From Nocardia sp. NBC_00416 (GTDB lineage: Bacteria > Actinomycetota > Actinomycetes > Mycobacteriales > Mycobacteriaceae): a stretch of DNA of 64,000 nt. Below are positions 17,489 through 25,666 of this stretch, in pieces (the stretch's first letter is position 1; every line of letters begins with the position of its first letter). Position numbers and translations under genes: made by a program. The notes below the pieces were generated by a model that was not told where the DNA came from, did not search any database, and saw nothing but the letters and a program-made list of their open reading frames with translations. The DNA lies in contig NZ_CP107932.1 of NCBI RefSeq assembly GCF_036032445.1, forward strand, positions 1,118,501 through 1,182,500, given 5' to 3'.

Positions 17489-17986
17489 ATGAACTGGAGC
17501 AAGCGGGTTCGGCAGATCCACCGGGTGCTGGCGATCGTCCTCACCGTGACCGTCGTCCTCACCGTCGTAGCCTTGGTGCTGCGGGCGCCGATCTGGGTGT
17601 CGTACCTCCCGTTGCCTCCCCTCGCCCTACTGTTCTTCTCCGGTCTCTACCTGTACGTGTTGCCGTTCGTCGGAAGATGGCGAGGTGGACCGGCCGGGGC
17701 CGTCCCGTCCGGTCGGGCTCCCGGAGCCGGGGGTCGTTCGACCGCGCACGGGATACGGACACTGCACCGCGGGGCGGCCGTGGTCTTCACGGTGACAGTC
17801 CTCGCGACCTTCGTGGCATCGGCATTACCGGAACCCCTCGTCTGGGTGTCCTATCTGCCCCTTTTCCCGCTCGCCGCGCTCCTGCTCTCCGGCCTGTACA
17901 TGTTCGTGCTGCCGTATCGTGGCGCGCGCCGTGGCGACGGCGAGATCGGCGGCGACGAGGACACACGTTCGCTCATGCGCGGCTGA
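17489..17986 (+). CDS. Four-helix membrane protein built from an internal duplication
   Basis: A 165-residue membrane protein of two similar halves. Residues ~10-68 and ~90-148 share the pattern HR-x3-A-x3-TVTV, then VWVSYLPL or IWVSYLPL, then PLA-x-L-x2-SGLY-x2-VLP. Each half gives two transmembrane helices, joined by a Gly/Ala/Arg-rich linker. ATG 17489 has GAGGAGGA just upstream. It resembles small heme-binding-like or DUF integral membrane proteins in size, but I do not recognise the family. Its 3' end overlaps the convergent rubredoxin gene by 14 nt. Confidence 0.75.
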   Translation: MNWSKRVRQIHRVLAIVLTVTVVLTVVALVLRAPIWVSYLPLPPLALLFFSGLYLYVLPFVGRWRGGPAGAVPSGRAPGAGGRSTAHGIRTLHRGAAVVFTVTVLATFVASALPEPLVWVSYLPLFPLAALLLSGLYMFVLPYRGARRGDGEIGGDEDTRSLMRG

Positions 17987-18158
17987 CCTCGACCATGACG
18001 AAATCCGCCTTCGCCGCACCGCAATCCGGGCACGACCAGTCGTCGGGGATATCGTCCCATCGGGTCCCCGGCGCGATGCCGTCCTCCGGCCAGCCCAGCG
18101 CCTCGTCGTATTCGAAGCCGCATTGCACGCATTGGAACAACTTGTATCCGGTGGCCAC
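17973..18158 (-). CDS. Rubredoxin (second of the alkB locus)
   Basis: A 61-residue rubredoxin with the two iron-binding knuckles [10 protein letters not shown] and CPDCGAAK and the usual [20 protein letters not shown] between them. It carries single electrons to the alkane monooxygenase from a rubredoxin reductase, which is not encoded here. It starts at GTG 18158 with AAGGA about 8 nt upstream, 4 nt after the first rubredoxin gene. Equivalent to RubB/AlkG2 of Rhodococcus alkB operons. Confidence 0.92.
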   Translation of the reverse strand: MATGYKLFQCVQCGFEYDEALGWPEDGIAPGTRWDDIPDDWSCPDCGAAKADFVMVEVSRA

Positions 18159-18162
18159 GTCA

Positions 18163-18339
18163 TTATCCTTTCGTCGTCATGACGGGTTCGAAATCGAGTT
18201 TTTCGCGGACCCCGCAGTCCGGGCAGCACCAGTCGTCGGGGATCGACGACCATGCGGTGCCCGCCGGAAATCCTTCCCGGGGCGCGCCGGTGGTTTCGTT
18301 GTAGTGGAAGCCGCAGACGGGGCAGGCGTAGACGGTCAT
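18163..18339 (-). CDS. Rubredoxin (first of the alkB locus)
   Basis: A 58-residue rubredoxin with [10 protein letters not shown] and CPDCGVREK as the iron ligands and [17 protein letters not shown] between. An additional Cys precedes the second knuckle (WCCPDCG), a feature seen in rubredoxins linked to AlkB. ATG 18339 overlaps the alkB stop by 4 nt, so it is translationally coupled to alkB. Confidence 0.93.
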   Translation of the reverse strand: MTVYACPVCGFHYNETTGAPREGFPAGTAWSSIPDDWCCPDCGVREKLDFEPVMTTKG

Positions 18340-19568
18340 CGGTCCGCCACCCCGTACCGGGCCAGCACGCGTTCCCGCCGCCGGGGCTGAATGTTCACGC
18401 GGGTGATATCGCCGCGGTAGTGGTCGAGGACGCGGTGATCCATCACCTTTCGCCACAGCGGCGGGAAGTAGGCAAGGGTGATCATGCTGGCATAGCCGCT
18501 GGGCAGGTTGGGTGCGCCGTCCACGCTGCGCAGGGTCTGGTAGCGCCGCGTCGGGTTGGCGTGATGATCGCTGTGACGCTGCAGGTGGTAGAGGAAGATA
18601 TTGGTGACGATATGGTCGGAGTTCCAGCTGTGCGCCGGGGCGCATCGCTCGTACCGGCCCGAGTCCGTCCGGGTCCGGAGCAGCCCGTAGTGCTCGAGGT
18701 AGTTCACCGTTTCCAGCAGCGAGAACCCGTATACGGCCTGGAGCAGCAGGAACGGCAGTACTCCCGGGCCGAATACCGCGGCCAGCACACCCCACAGAAC
18801 AACCGTCATCAACCAGGCGTTGAGCACATCGTTGCGAATCGTCCACGGGCTTTTTCCCATACGCTGGAACCGCGTGCACTCCAATGTCCACGCCGATCGT
18901 AGGCTGCCCCATACGCTGCGCGGCAGGAAGCTCCAGAAGGACTCGGCGAACCGAGCGCTGGCCGGATCCTCCGGCGTAGCGACCCGTACATGATGTCCTC
19001 GGTTGTGTTCGATGTAGAAGTGGCCGTAGCCGGTCTGGGCGAGTGTGATCTTGGACAGCCAGCGTTCTAGTTCGTCTTTCTTGTGCCCGAGTTCGTGGGC
19101 CGTGTTGATCCCGACGCCGCCCATCACGCCGATACTGAGTGCTACCCCGATCTTCGACCACGGCCCGAGTCCGCCGTCGACTCCCAGCCAGGACAGATCC
19201 GCCGCGGTCCACAGGTAGGCGGCGAAGATCAGACTGAACAGCTGAAACGGGATGAAGGCGTAGACGCAGTAGCGGTAGTACTTGTCGTGCTCGAGCTGCT
19301 CCATGATTTCTTCGGGTGGATTCTGTCCGTCCGGTCCGAAGAACCGATCCAGGATCGGCAGCAGTACATAGACCAGCAGTGGTCCGATCCACCACCAGAC
19401 CGGTGCCGTCTGGTGCCAGCCCAGCCGGTTGAAGACCCATACCAGCGCCGCGCCCAGGCCGAGCGCGGTCGGCGCGACCAGCCCGAACAACCACAGATAG
19501 CGCTTGCGGTCGCGCCACTGCGGCGGCGCCGCATCGCCGCGCTGCTCCCTCCGAGACGTCGTCGTCAT
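18336..19568 (-). CDS. alkB: Alkane 1-monooxygenase
   Basis: A 410-residue integral membrane di-iron hydroxylase that oxidises medium- to long-chain alkanes to 1-alkanols. All the characteristic His clusters are present: HELGHKK, EHNRGHHVRVATPEDPASAR, LQRHSDHHANPTRRYQ, and the signature NYLEHYGLLR. About six transmembrane helices precede and separate them. It heads the operon alkB-rubredoxin-rubredoxin. Unlike the usual Rhodococcus/Nocardia order, no rubredoxin reductase or downstream TetR follows; instead a TetR gene is divergent upstream with a clear operator between. Confidence 0.96.
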   Translation of the reverse strand: MTTTSRREQRGDAAPPQWRDRKRYLWLFGLVAPTALGLGAALVWVFNRLGWHQTAPVWWWIGPLLVYVLLPILDRFFGPDGQNPPEEIMEQLEHDKYYRYCVYAFIPFQLFSLIFAAYLWTAADLSWLGVDGGLGPWSKIGVALSIGVMGGVGINTAHELGHKKDELERWLSKITLAQTGYGHFYIEHNRGHHVRVATPEDPASARFAESFWSFLPRSVWGSLRSAWTLECTRFQRMGKSPWTIRNDVLNAWLMTVVLWGVLAAVFGPGVLPFLLLQAVYGFSLLETVNYLEHYGLLRTRTDSGRYERCAPAHSWNSDHIVTNIFLYHLQRHSDHHANPTRRYQTLRSVDGAPNLPSGYASMITLAYFPPLWRKVMDHRVLDHYRGDITRVNIQPRRRERVLARYGVADR

Positions 19569-19650
19569 CGTTGTCCTCCTCGCCTGCCCGGGGTGCGACG
19601 GTCTGTCTGTACCGCCGGCCGCTTCATCGGCAGCCGTCCTTTCGGGTGTT

Positions 19651-19715
19651 TACACTTTTTAGCAAAGTGTATTCATTACAGACAGTTCTTCTCGGATTGT
19701 CAATGATCGGACAAT
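19651..19715. promoter_or_regulatory. Operator region between alkB and its divergent TetR gene
   Basis: Two inverted repeats lie in the 168-bp divergent region. The stronger is TACACTTT, 5 nt, AAAGTGTA (19651-19671; perfect 8-bp arms). The second is ATTGTC, 8 nt, GACAAT (19696-19715). Their placement fits TetR-family control of alkB and autoregulation. Which one the adjacent TetR binds cannot be read from sequence. Confidence 0.65.
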
Positions 19716-19736
19716 ATTGCCGACTGATGTACCCTG

Positions 19737-20360
19737 GTGGCCGTGGCTGAAGCGCCGAACTTCCACAGCGAGATGCGCCGAGTACTCCGCGCCCGTGTTA
19801 TCGACACCGCCCGCCGCCTGGTCTGCGACGAGGGCTGGGGCGCGGTCAACATGTCCCGGGTGGCCAAGGAAGTCGGCGTGAGCCGCCCCGTGCTCTACAA
19901 AGAGATCGGCACCAAGCAGGACCTGGCCGACGCGGTCATCGCCGGCGAACTCGACACATTTCTGGTCGGCGTCACCGAGGCCATCGCCACCCGGCCCGGC
20001 GACCTTCTCGCCGGAATCACCGCCGCGGCGGAGTACACCCTGCGCACCGCGGCGGACAACACGCTGCTCAAAGCCATACTCGCGGGCCGTTCCAGCGCCG
20101 ACACGACGCTGCTGCCCGCGCTCATGACCGAACCGGAACCCGTCCTGGGTCGCGCTTCCGCCGCGGTCACCGTCGTGCTGTGCGCGCAGTACGATCTCGG
20201 CGCGTTCACCGACGACGAAATCGGTACCCGGGTCGAAGCGGTGGTCCGGCTGGTGCTGAGCCACCTGTTCCAGCCCGCGGGCGCCGTCGACCGCGCCGTC
20301 GCCCAGGTCGCACTCGTCGCGGGCTGCATATTCACCCGCGAGCCGCGAAGCGGCGACTGA
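19737..20360 (+). CDS. TetR family regulator, probable alkB regulator
   Basis: A 207-residue TetR-type protein with HTH at residues ~35-60 (MSRVAKEVGVSRPVLYKEIG-TKQDLADAV). It begins at GTG 19737; GTG 19743 is an alternative two codons downstream. It is divergent from alkB across a region with two inverted repeats. In related alkB loci the TetR gene (alkU-like) lies downstream of the rubredoxins, so this arrangement differs. Ligand probably an alkane-derived or fatty-acyl molecule, by context only. Confidence 0.87.
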   Translation: MAVAEAPNFHSEMRRVLRARVIDTARRLVCDEGWGAVNMSRVAKEVGVSRPVLYKEIGTKQDLADAVIAGELDTFLVGVTEAIATRPGDLLAGITAAAEYTLRTAADNTLLKAILAGRSSADTTLLPALMTEPEPVLGRASAAVTVVLCAQYDLGAFTDDEIGTRVEAVVRLVLSHLFQPAGAVDRAVAQVALVAGCIFTREPRSGD

Positions 20361-20512
20361 CCGCACCCCTCCCGGTACGCCGATGATCGAGAATCCGCGA
20401 GGAACCTTGTGGCGCTACCGCGTCCACTCGGTTCGCTGATCTACCGTGTCGGAGTACGGGCACGCCGGGCGCGAATCATCCAACCGGCGACACATACTCT
20501 CGAGGAGTTCGC

Positions 20513-22039
20513 ATGGGTGCTGCTCGTTCTGTGCGTAGGTCGCTGTGCGCGACCGTCGCGGTGCTGCTGACGGCGGCCGGGTGTGTATCCGCGGCGTCGG
20601 CCGCGCCGGAACACGGTGACCGGCGGCCGAACGTCGTGATGATTCTCGCCGACGATCTGGACGCGGCCACCACGCCGGTGTGGGAGGCGATGCCGCGCAC
20701 CGCGGCGCTGATCCGCGATCGCGGGATGGAATTCACCGACGCTTTCGCGCCCATGCCGATCTGCTGCGCCGCCCGCGCGTCCATCCTGACCGGCGAATAC
20801 GGGCACAACACCGGTGTCCTCACCAATGCCGGCGAGGTCGGCGGCTTCGAGACTTTCCGGGCCCGCGGCAACGAATCCCACACCATCGCCACCGCCCTGC
20901 ACGACGCCGGGTACCGGACCGGTATGGCCGGGAAATACCTCAACGGGCTCGAGGACGACCCCGGCCACATCCCGCCCGGCTGGGACGACTGGAACGCCGG
21001 CGTCGACAACTTCCTGTACTCCGGCTACAACTACACACTGAACGAGAACGGCACATTCGTGAAATACGGTGTGACGCCCCAGGATTACGAGACCGACGTG
21101 ATCCGCGCCAAGTCCGAGCGGTTCATCACCGATGCCGCCGCGTCGGGGCAGCCGTTCTTCTGGTACGCCGTCTCGACCTCCCCGCACTTCCCGATCCCGC
21201 CCGCGCCCCGGCATCTGCCCGACACTCGGCCCACGGCCTCGCCGCGGTCGCCGAACTATCAGGAGCCCGACGTCTCCGATAAACCGTCGTGGCTGATCGA
21301 CACCGCGGGCGCGCGGGCCGCGACGATCGCCGCGACCAACGACGTCGACTACACCAACCGGCTCGGCGCCCTGAAATCTCTCGACGACATGGTCTCGGGC
21401 ATCGTCGACACTCTCGCCCGCACCGGCGAACTCGACAACACCTACCTGGTCTTCACCTCCGACAACGGCTACAGTCTCGGCGCCCACCGCCTCACTCAGA
21501 AAATGGCTCCCTACGAAGAGTCCATGCGGGTGCCGCTGGCGATCGCGGGTCCCGGTATCCGGCCCGGCCGCAGCGCGGCCATGGCCCTCTCGATCGATCT
21601 CGCCCCGACGCTCTTCGACTGGGCCGGCGTACCGATCTCCGGACGGGTGGACGGCCGCTCCCTGGCGCCCGTGCTCTCCGGCGATACCAGCGGGTGGCGT
21701 GACGATTTCGCCGCCGAGTACGGGGGACCGGGCGACGACGGTCGCGACGGCATCGCCCAGGAGCAGATCCCCGGTACCGACTCCCCGCTCGTCTATGTAC
21801 TGGATATGCCGTCCTGGAGCGCCGTACGCACGGCGAGTTATCTGTACGTGCGCTGGTACGAACGTGAACGCCCGCTCGACCAGCGCGAATACGAACTGTA
21901 CGACCTGCGGGCCGACCCGTACCAGTTGACCAATCTGATCAAAACCCCCGCGGGGCGCGCCACCCACGCCGCCGTGGTCGCCGACCTGGACCGCCGTCTC
22001 GCGACGCTGACCACCTGCGCGGGATCCACTTGCCGCTAG
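20513..22039 (+). CDS. Exported sulfatase with atypical active-site motif
   Basis: A 508-residue sulfatase/alkaline-phosphatase superfamily enzyme, closest in look to N-acetylglucosamine-6-sulfatase-like proteins. It has an N-terminal signal sequence (CATVAVLLTAAGCVSAASAA) with a marginal lipobox (AAGC), the metal-binding start NVVMILADDLD, and FTSDNGYSLGAHRL. The catalytic motif reads C84-C-A-A-R88 followed by ASILTG: C-x-A-x-R instead of the canonical C-x-P-x-R. It acts outside the cytoplasmic membrane. ATG 20513 has GAGGAG 6 nt upstream. It stands alone downstream of the TetR gene. Confidence 0.9.
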   Translation: MGAARSVRRSLCATVAVLLTAAGCVSAASAAPEHGDRRPNVVMILADDLDAATTPVWEAMPRTAALIRDRGMEFTDAFAPMPICCAARASILTGEYGHNTGVLTNAGEVGGFETFRARGNESHTIATALHDAGYRTGMAGKYLNGLEDDPGHIPPGWDDWNAGVDNFLYSGYNYTLNENGTFVKYGVTPQDYETDVIRAKSERFITDAAASGQPFFWYAVSTSPHFPIPPAPRHLPDTRPTASPRSPNYQEPDVSDKPSWLIDTAGARAATIAATNDVDYTNRLGALKSLDDMVSGIVDTLARTGELDNTYLVFTSDNGYSLGAHRLTQKMAPYEESMRVPLAIAGPGIRPGRSAAMALSIDLAPTLFDWAGVPISGRVDGRSLAPVLSGDTSGWRDDFAAEYGGPGDDGRDGIAQEQIPGTDSPLVYVLDMPSWSAVRTASYLYVRWYERERPLDQREYELYDLRADPYQLTNLIKTPAGRATHAAVVADLDRRLATLTTCAGSTCR

Positions 22040-22215
22040 CTCGGACGGTGTCGAGCCGGTCGTCGGAATCGCACCGGCCACAACGTGTTGCGATGCCGTC
22101 GGCCGGGAACGGCTACTCGGGCGTTGCGATATCAGCAAGCCCACCTGCCGGGGGATCCCCACCGAGCTCTGCCCGACGCGGCATTCGCCCCGGGCGCCTT
22201 CCGGCGGCCCGGGCT

Positions 22216-23028
22216 CTAGAGCTTCCGGCCCACTGCGCCGTAGAGCGACACCTTCTTGTCGTGGCTCTTCGGATGCTCGATACCCGCGGTGCGCCATCGG
22301 TGGATGACCTCGACGCCGGGATCCACCAACTCCAGTTGCTCGAAGAACCGCGCGACCTCCGCGCGGCTACGCGGCCGCACGGGAATCCCGCGATCCTTGT
22401 ACACCTGCAGCAGCCGTGCCATCCCGTCGGGATCGTCGGGGCCTTCGTCGAAGTCCGTCGTGACATGCGACATCGCCAGATAGGAACCCGGCGCCAGCGC
22501 CGCCATCAATGTGTTCACGATGTCGTAGACGTCGCCGGGCACGAAGTGGAGCAGAGCCATGAGCGAGACCGCCACCGGCTGTGACAAATCCAGCGTCGCA
22601 CGCAGTTCCGGTGCGGCGAGGATGGCCGCCGGCTGTCCGGCATCGGCCTGGATATAGGCGGTGCGGCCCTCTTCGGCGCTCACCAGCAGCGCCCGCGCGT
22701 GCGCGAGCACGATCGGGTCGTTGTCCACGTACACCACCCGCGATTTCGGCGCCAGGCCCTGGGCGACCTGGTGCAGGTTGGGCTCGGTGGGGATACCGGT
22801 GCCGATATCGAGGAACTGGCGGATGCCCTGTTCGGTGAGGTAGCGAGTGGCATGGCGCATGAACTCGCGGTTGGTGCGCGCGGTCAACCGGACGGCCGGG
22901 AAATCCTGGAGTGCCTGCTCGGCGGCGGCCCGGTCGGCATCGTAGGAATCCTTGCCGCCGAGAAAGTAGTCGTACATCCGGGCGGGGTGCGCCACATCGG
23001 TACGCAGATCGATAGGGCCGTCGGGCAC
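22216..23028 (-). CDS. SAM-dependent methyltransferase (DUF574/SAV2177 type)
   Basis: A 270-residue actinobacterial methyltransferase-like protein. It shows the family opening PARMYDYFLGGKDSYDADR, then FLDIGTGIPTEPNLHQVAQ as the SAM-binding loop, YVDNDPIVLAHARALL, and PVAVSLMALLHFV. GTG 23028 is chosen because AAGGAGAA lies ~9 nt upstream. Members are widespread in Streptomyces and Nocardia; substrates are unknown. It is transcribed from its own promoter and converges on the sulfatase gene. Confidence 0.9.
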   Translation of the reverse strand: MPDGPIDLRTDVAHPARMYDYFLGGKDSYDADRAAAEQALQDFPAVRLTARTNREFMRHATRYLTEQGIRQFLDIGTGIPTEPNLHQVAQGLAPKSRVVYVDNDPIVLAHARALLVSAEEGRTAYIQADAGQPAAILAAPELRATLDLSQPVAVSLMALLHFVPGDVYDIVNTLMAALAPGSYLAMSHVTTDFDEGPDDPDGMARLLQVYKDRGIPVRPRSRAEVARFFEQLELVDPGVEVIHRWRTAGIEHPKSHDKKVSLYGAVGRKL

Positions 23029-23179
23029 GGCGGGGTTCTCCTTGTGATGTCGAGATCGGTACCACGCAGGTATACCGCATTCGGGTAAGCCGCTCAACGG
23101 GATCCGGCGTACACGGCGTATTCGGTAATTCGGGGGCCGCGGCGCGATCCACACGATGATTCCGGCGGACGTTGTGGTT

Positions 23180-25666
23180 TCAGCGTCGCAGCAGCTGGGT
23201 CAGGAACTGCCCGCCCTCCTCCAGCGACAGGTGCGGCAGATACGCACGGCCGATGGCGATCCCGATGGTCGGCAGTGCCGCGGGATCGGGGAACACCATG
23301 TACATGGGCCGGTACCGGGGCTGGAACTTCGCTTTGAAGGCGAGCAGCGACCGGAAACCGTAGACCGGTTCGAGTGTGCGCCCCAGCAGATCGAGCAGCG
23401 CGTCGAGCGCGCCGCGATCGAGGCCGGGTTCGGCGGTGTCGGAACTCGCGAGCGGTGCGCCGGACAGGCTGAGGAACTCGAGACCCTGTTCCTGCGCGGA
23501 CAATGCCGCCGAGGCGATGAGGAACTCCATCGCCGCGCGGAATCCGTCGGAACGGCGTCGCATGAAATCCAATGTCAGGCCGACCAGTGCGCCGTCCCGA
23601 TAGACCGGCATCCACGAGGTCACGGCGTGGAGATGATCGTCCTGGTCGACTGCCAGCAACAGCCGGACCTCGGGGTCGTGGAGTTCGGCGAGTCCGCCCA
23701 GGGTGAAACCCATTTCGGGAAGTCCCTTGTCGGCGGCCCACTCTTCGGATATCTCGACGATCTGCTCGGTGACCGACAGGGGGGCGTCGGCGAACGTCGT
23801 CCACCGTGCCTCGACCCCGTCCTTGCCCGCGCGATTCAGGGCGGTCCGCACATCCTGGAACTTTTTGCCCTTGAAGGCCAGACCGGGCAGTTCGACGAGC
23901 GTTTCCTCCGCCACCTGCAGGCAACTCCAGCCGTGCTCCCGGGCGATCGCCGCGGTGTCCTGCCCGACGGAGTAGAAGCACGGCGTCCACCCGTTGCCGA
24001 GGCAATAGGCCGCGAACTCGTCGACTGCCGCAGTCAACGAGGAGGAGTCACCGATCGGATCCGTGATGGTCAGGGCGACACCGGAGTGCACCCGGTACGC
24101 CACGGCATGGCGCCCGTCCGCCGAGAACCAGTACCTGTTGCCCGGCCATGTGCTCATCCACGACAGGGAGCCGCCGCCGGGTGTGTGCAACAGTTCGCGT
24201 ACCCGGCGCTCGCCACCCAGGTCGTACCCGGCCGGCGGGGTGAGAAAGCCGCGCAGCATCAACAGGCAGAACGTCGCCCACACGATCACGCCGATCCATT
24301 CGAACAGCAACGTCGCCGCGGGTGTCAGCGGCAGCACGGGCGGCTCGAAGAGCTGAAGGTACACGGGCGGGAGCAGCCGCAGCGGTGCGTCCCGCAGCAG
24401 CGTGCCGACCCCGGGGTCACGGTCGAAGCCGCCGGCGAGCAGGGTCCCCAACGCCAGGTAGGCCAGGAGGGCGAAACCGGCCGCGGCGAGGGTGCCCAGC
24501 CATACGCGGCGATACGTCCCGCGGGCAGCGCGCACCTCGAACAGTTGCCGGGTGGCCAGTAGCAGAACCAGTACCGCGATGAGCGCCAGCAACGGAGCGA
24601 TTTCCATGTACACCGAGCTGTGGCGATGGATGCCGTACAGCAGCGAGCGCACCTCGTCCTGTTCGGTGATCCGCACGACCGTACTGACGGCGGCGGCGAC
24701 CACGAGCACTACATGGCCCCCTACCGAGAGCAGCCAGGCCGCGCGCCGGCCGCGCCGTAGCCCCTCGGCGCCGACGAGCAACAACACCGACGGCATGAGG
24801 TTCATCGTCACCGGCCCGATGCCGGACAGTCGCAGTGCCTGGAGCCCTTCGCGGCACTCGTCGTGCAGACCCGGATCGGCACACACACCGACCAGCTCGC
24901 GCGGGTTGTACGGCACCTGATCGAACAGTTCACGCAGTGCCGACAGGGGCCCGATGGCATGGGGCGAGAAGGCCGCGAGGATCGGCCCGAGGACGCTGGC
25001 CGCGACGACGAGGGCGACGAGGGTGCGGCGTTCCCGGATCGTCCCGCCGAGGGCCGGGCGGCGCGCGGCGCGCCCGAACAACACCGGACCGACGAGCAGA
25101 CCCGTCAACGCGACGGACAATCGCGTCACATCCTGCAGGTGGCCGGCGAACAGCGCGGTGGTCACCAGAACCACCAGCACCAGCGTGCGGATACGTCGGC
25201 GCCACAGCGTGTGCATCGCCGCGGTGGCGGCGAGCAACGCACCGAGGATCCAGGGCAGCGGATCCTCGGTCACGTGCCCGTGCAGCTCGAGACCCCACGC
25301 GTTGGGCACCGCCGACGCGAGCCGCGCCGCCGCGAGCGCGAGTGCGGCCCCGGCGCCCTGGGATACGAACACCGCGATCGCGAAGCGCCGGCTGCCGATG
25401 CGATGCTCGACCGGCACCGCGACAGCGAGGACGAGCAGGCTCGACACCACGTACTCGCCGAGCCCGGAGGCGAACAGACCGGAGGTCCACAGCGTCCACA
25501 CGTGGCCCTCGCCGAAGGTGCTGAGCCCCAGGGATATGTTCCCCGCCAGCTCGTGCGACGGACCCTTCAGCAACGCACCGGTGCTCGCGCCGAGTATCCA
25601 GATCGCCACCAGCAGACCGAGCGATACAGGGGCGCGCGAAATCCCCGAGATGATGCGAGCGGTCAC
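23180..25666 (-). CDS. MprF-like aminoacyl-lipid synthase (DUF2156) with rhomboid-like membrane region
   Basis: An 828-residue membrane protein. Residues ~1-230 hold several helices with a rhomboid-like look (EGHVWTLWTSGLFASGLGEY). More helices follow to ~530. The last ~300 residues form the cytosolic GNAT-like DUF2156 domain that transfers an aminoacyl group from tRNA to a membrane lipid (PGNRYWFSADGRHAVAYRVH, AFKGKKFQDVRTALNRAGKD, LSLSGAPLA, FKAKFQPRYRPMYMVF). GTG 25666 overlaps the esterase stop by 4 nt (GTGA). The aminoacyl group and lipid (lysyl- or alanyl-phosphatidylglycerol or diacylglycerol) cannot be told from sequence. Confidence 0.88.
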   Translation of the reverse strand: MTARIISGISRAPVSLGLLVAIWILGASTGALLKGPSHELAGNISLGLSTFGEGHVWTLWTSGLFASGLGEYVVSSLLVLAVAVPVEHRIGSRRFAIAVFVSQGAGAALALAAARLASAVPNAWGLELHGHVTEDPLPWILGALLAATAAMHTLWRRRIRTLVLVVLVTTALFAGHLQDVTRLSVALTGLLVGPVLFGRAARRPALGGTIRERRTLVALVVAASVLGPILAAFSPHAIGPLSALRELFDQVPYNPRELVGVCADPGLHDECREGLQALRLSGIGPVTMNLMPSVLLLVGAEGLRRGRRAAWLLSVGGHVVLVVAAAVSTVVRITEQDEVRSLLYGIHRHSSVYMEIAPLLALIAVLVLLLATRQLFEVRAARGTYRRVWLGTLAAAGFALLAYLALGTLLAGGFDRDPGVGTLLRDAPLRLLPPVYLQLFEPPVLPLTPAATLLFEWIGVIVWATFCLLMLRGFLTPPAGYDLGGERRVRELLHTPGGGSLSWMSTWPGNRYWFSADGRHAVAYRVHSGVALTITDPIGDSSSLTAAVDEFAAYCLGNGWTPCFYSVGQDTAAIAREHGWSCLQVAEETLVELPGLAFKGKKFQDVRTALNRAGKDGVEARWTTFADAPLSVTEQIVEISEEWAADKGLPEMGFTLGGLAELHDPEVRLLLAVDQDDHLHAVTSWMPVYRDGALVGLTLDFMRRRSDGFRAAMEFLIASAALSAQEQGLEFLSLSGAPLASSDTAEPGLDRGALDALLDLLGRTLEPVYGFRSLLAFKAKFQPRYRPMYMVFPDPAALPTIGIAIGRAYLPHLSLEEGGQFLTQLLRR

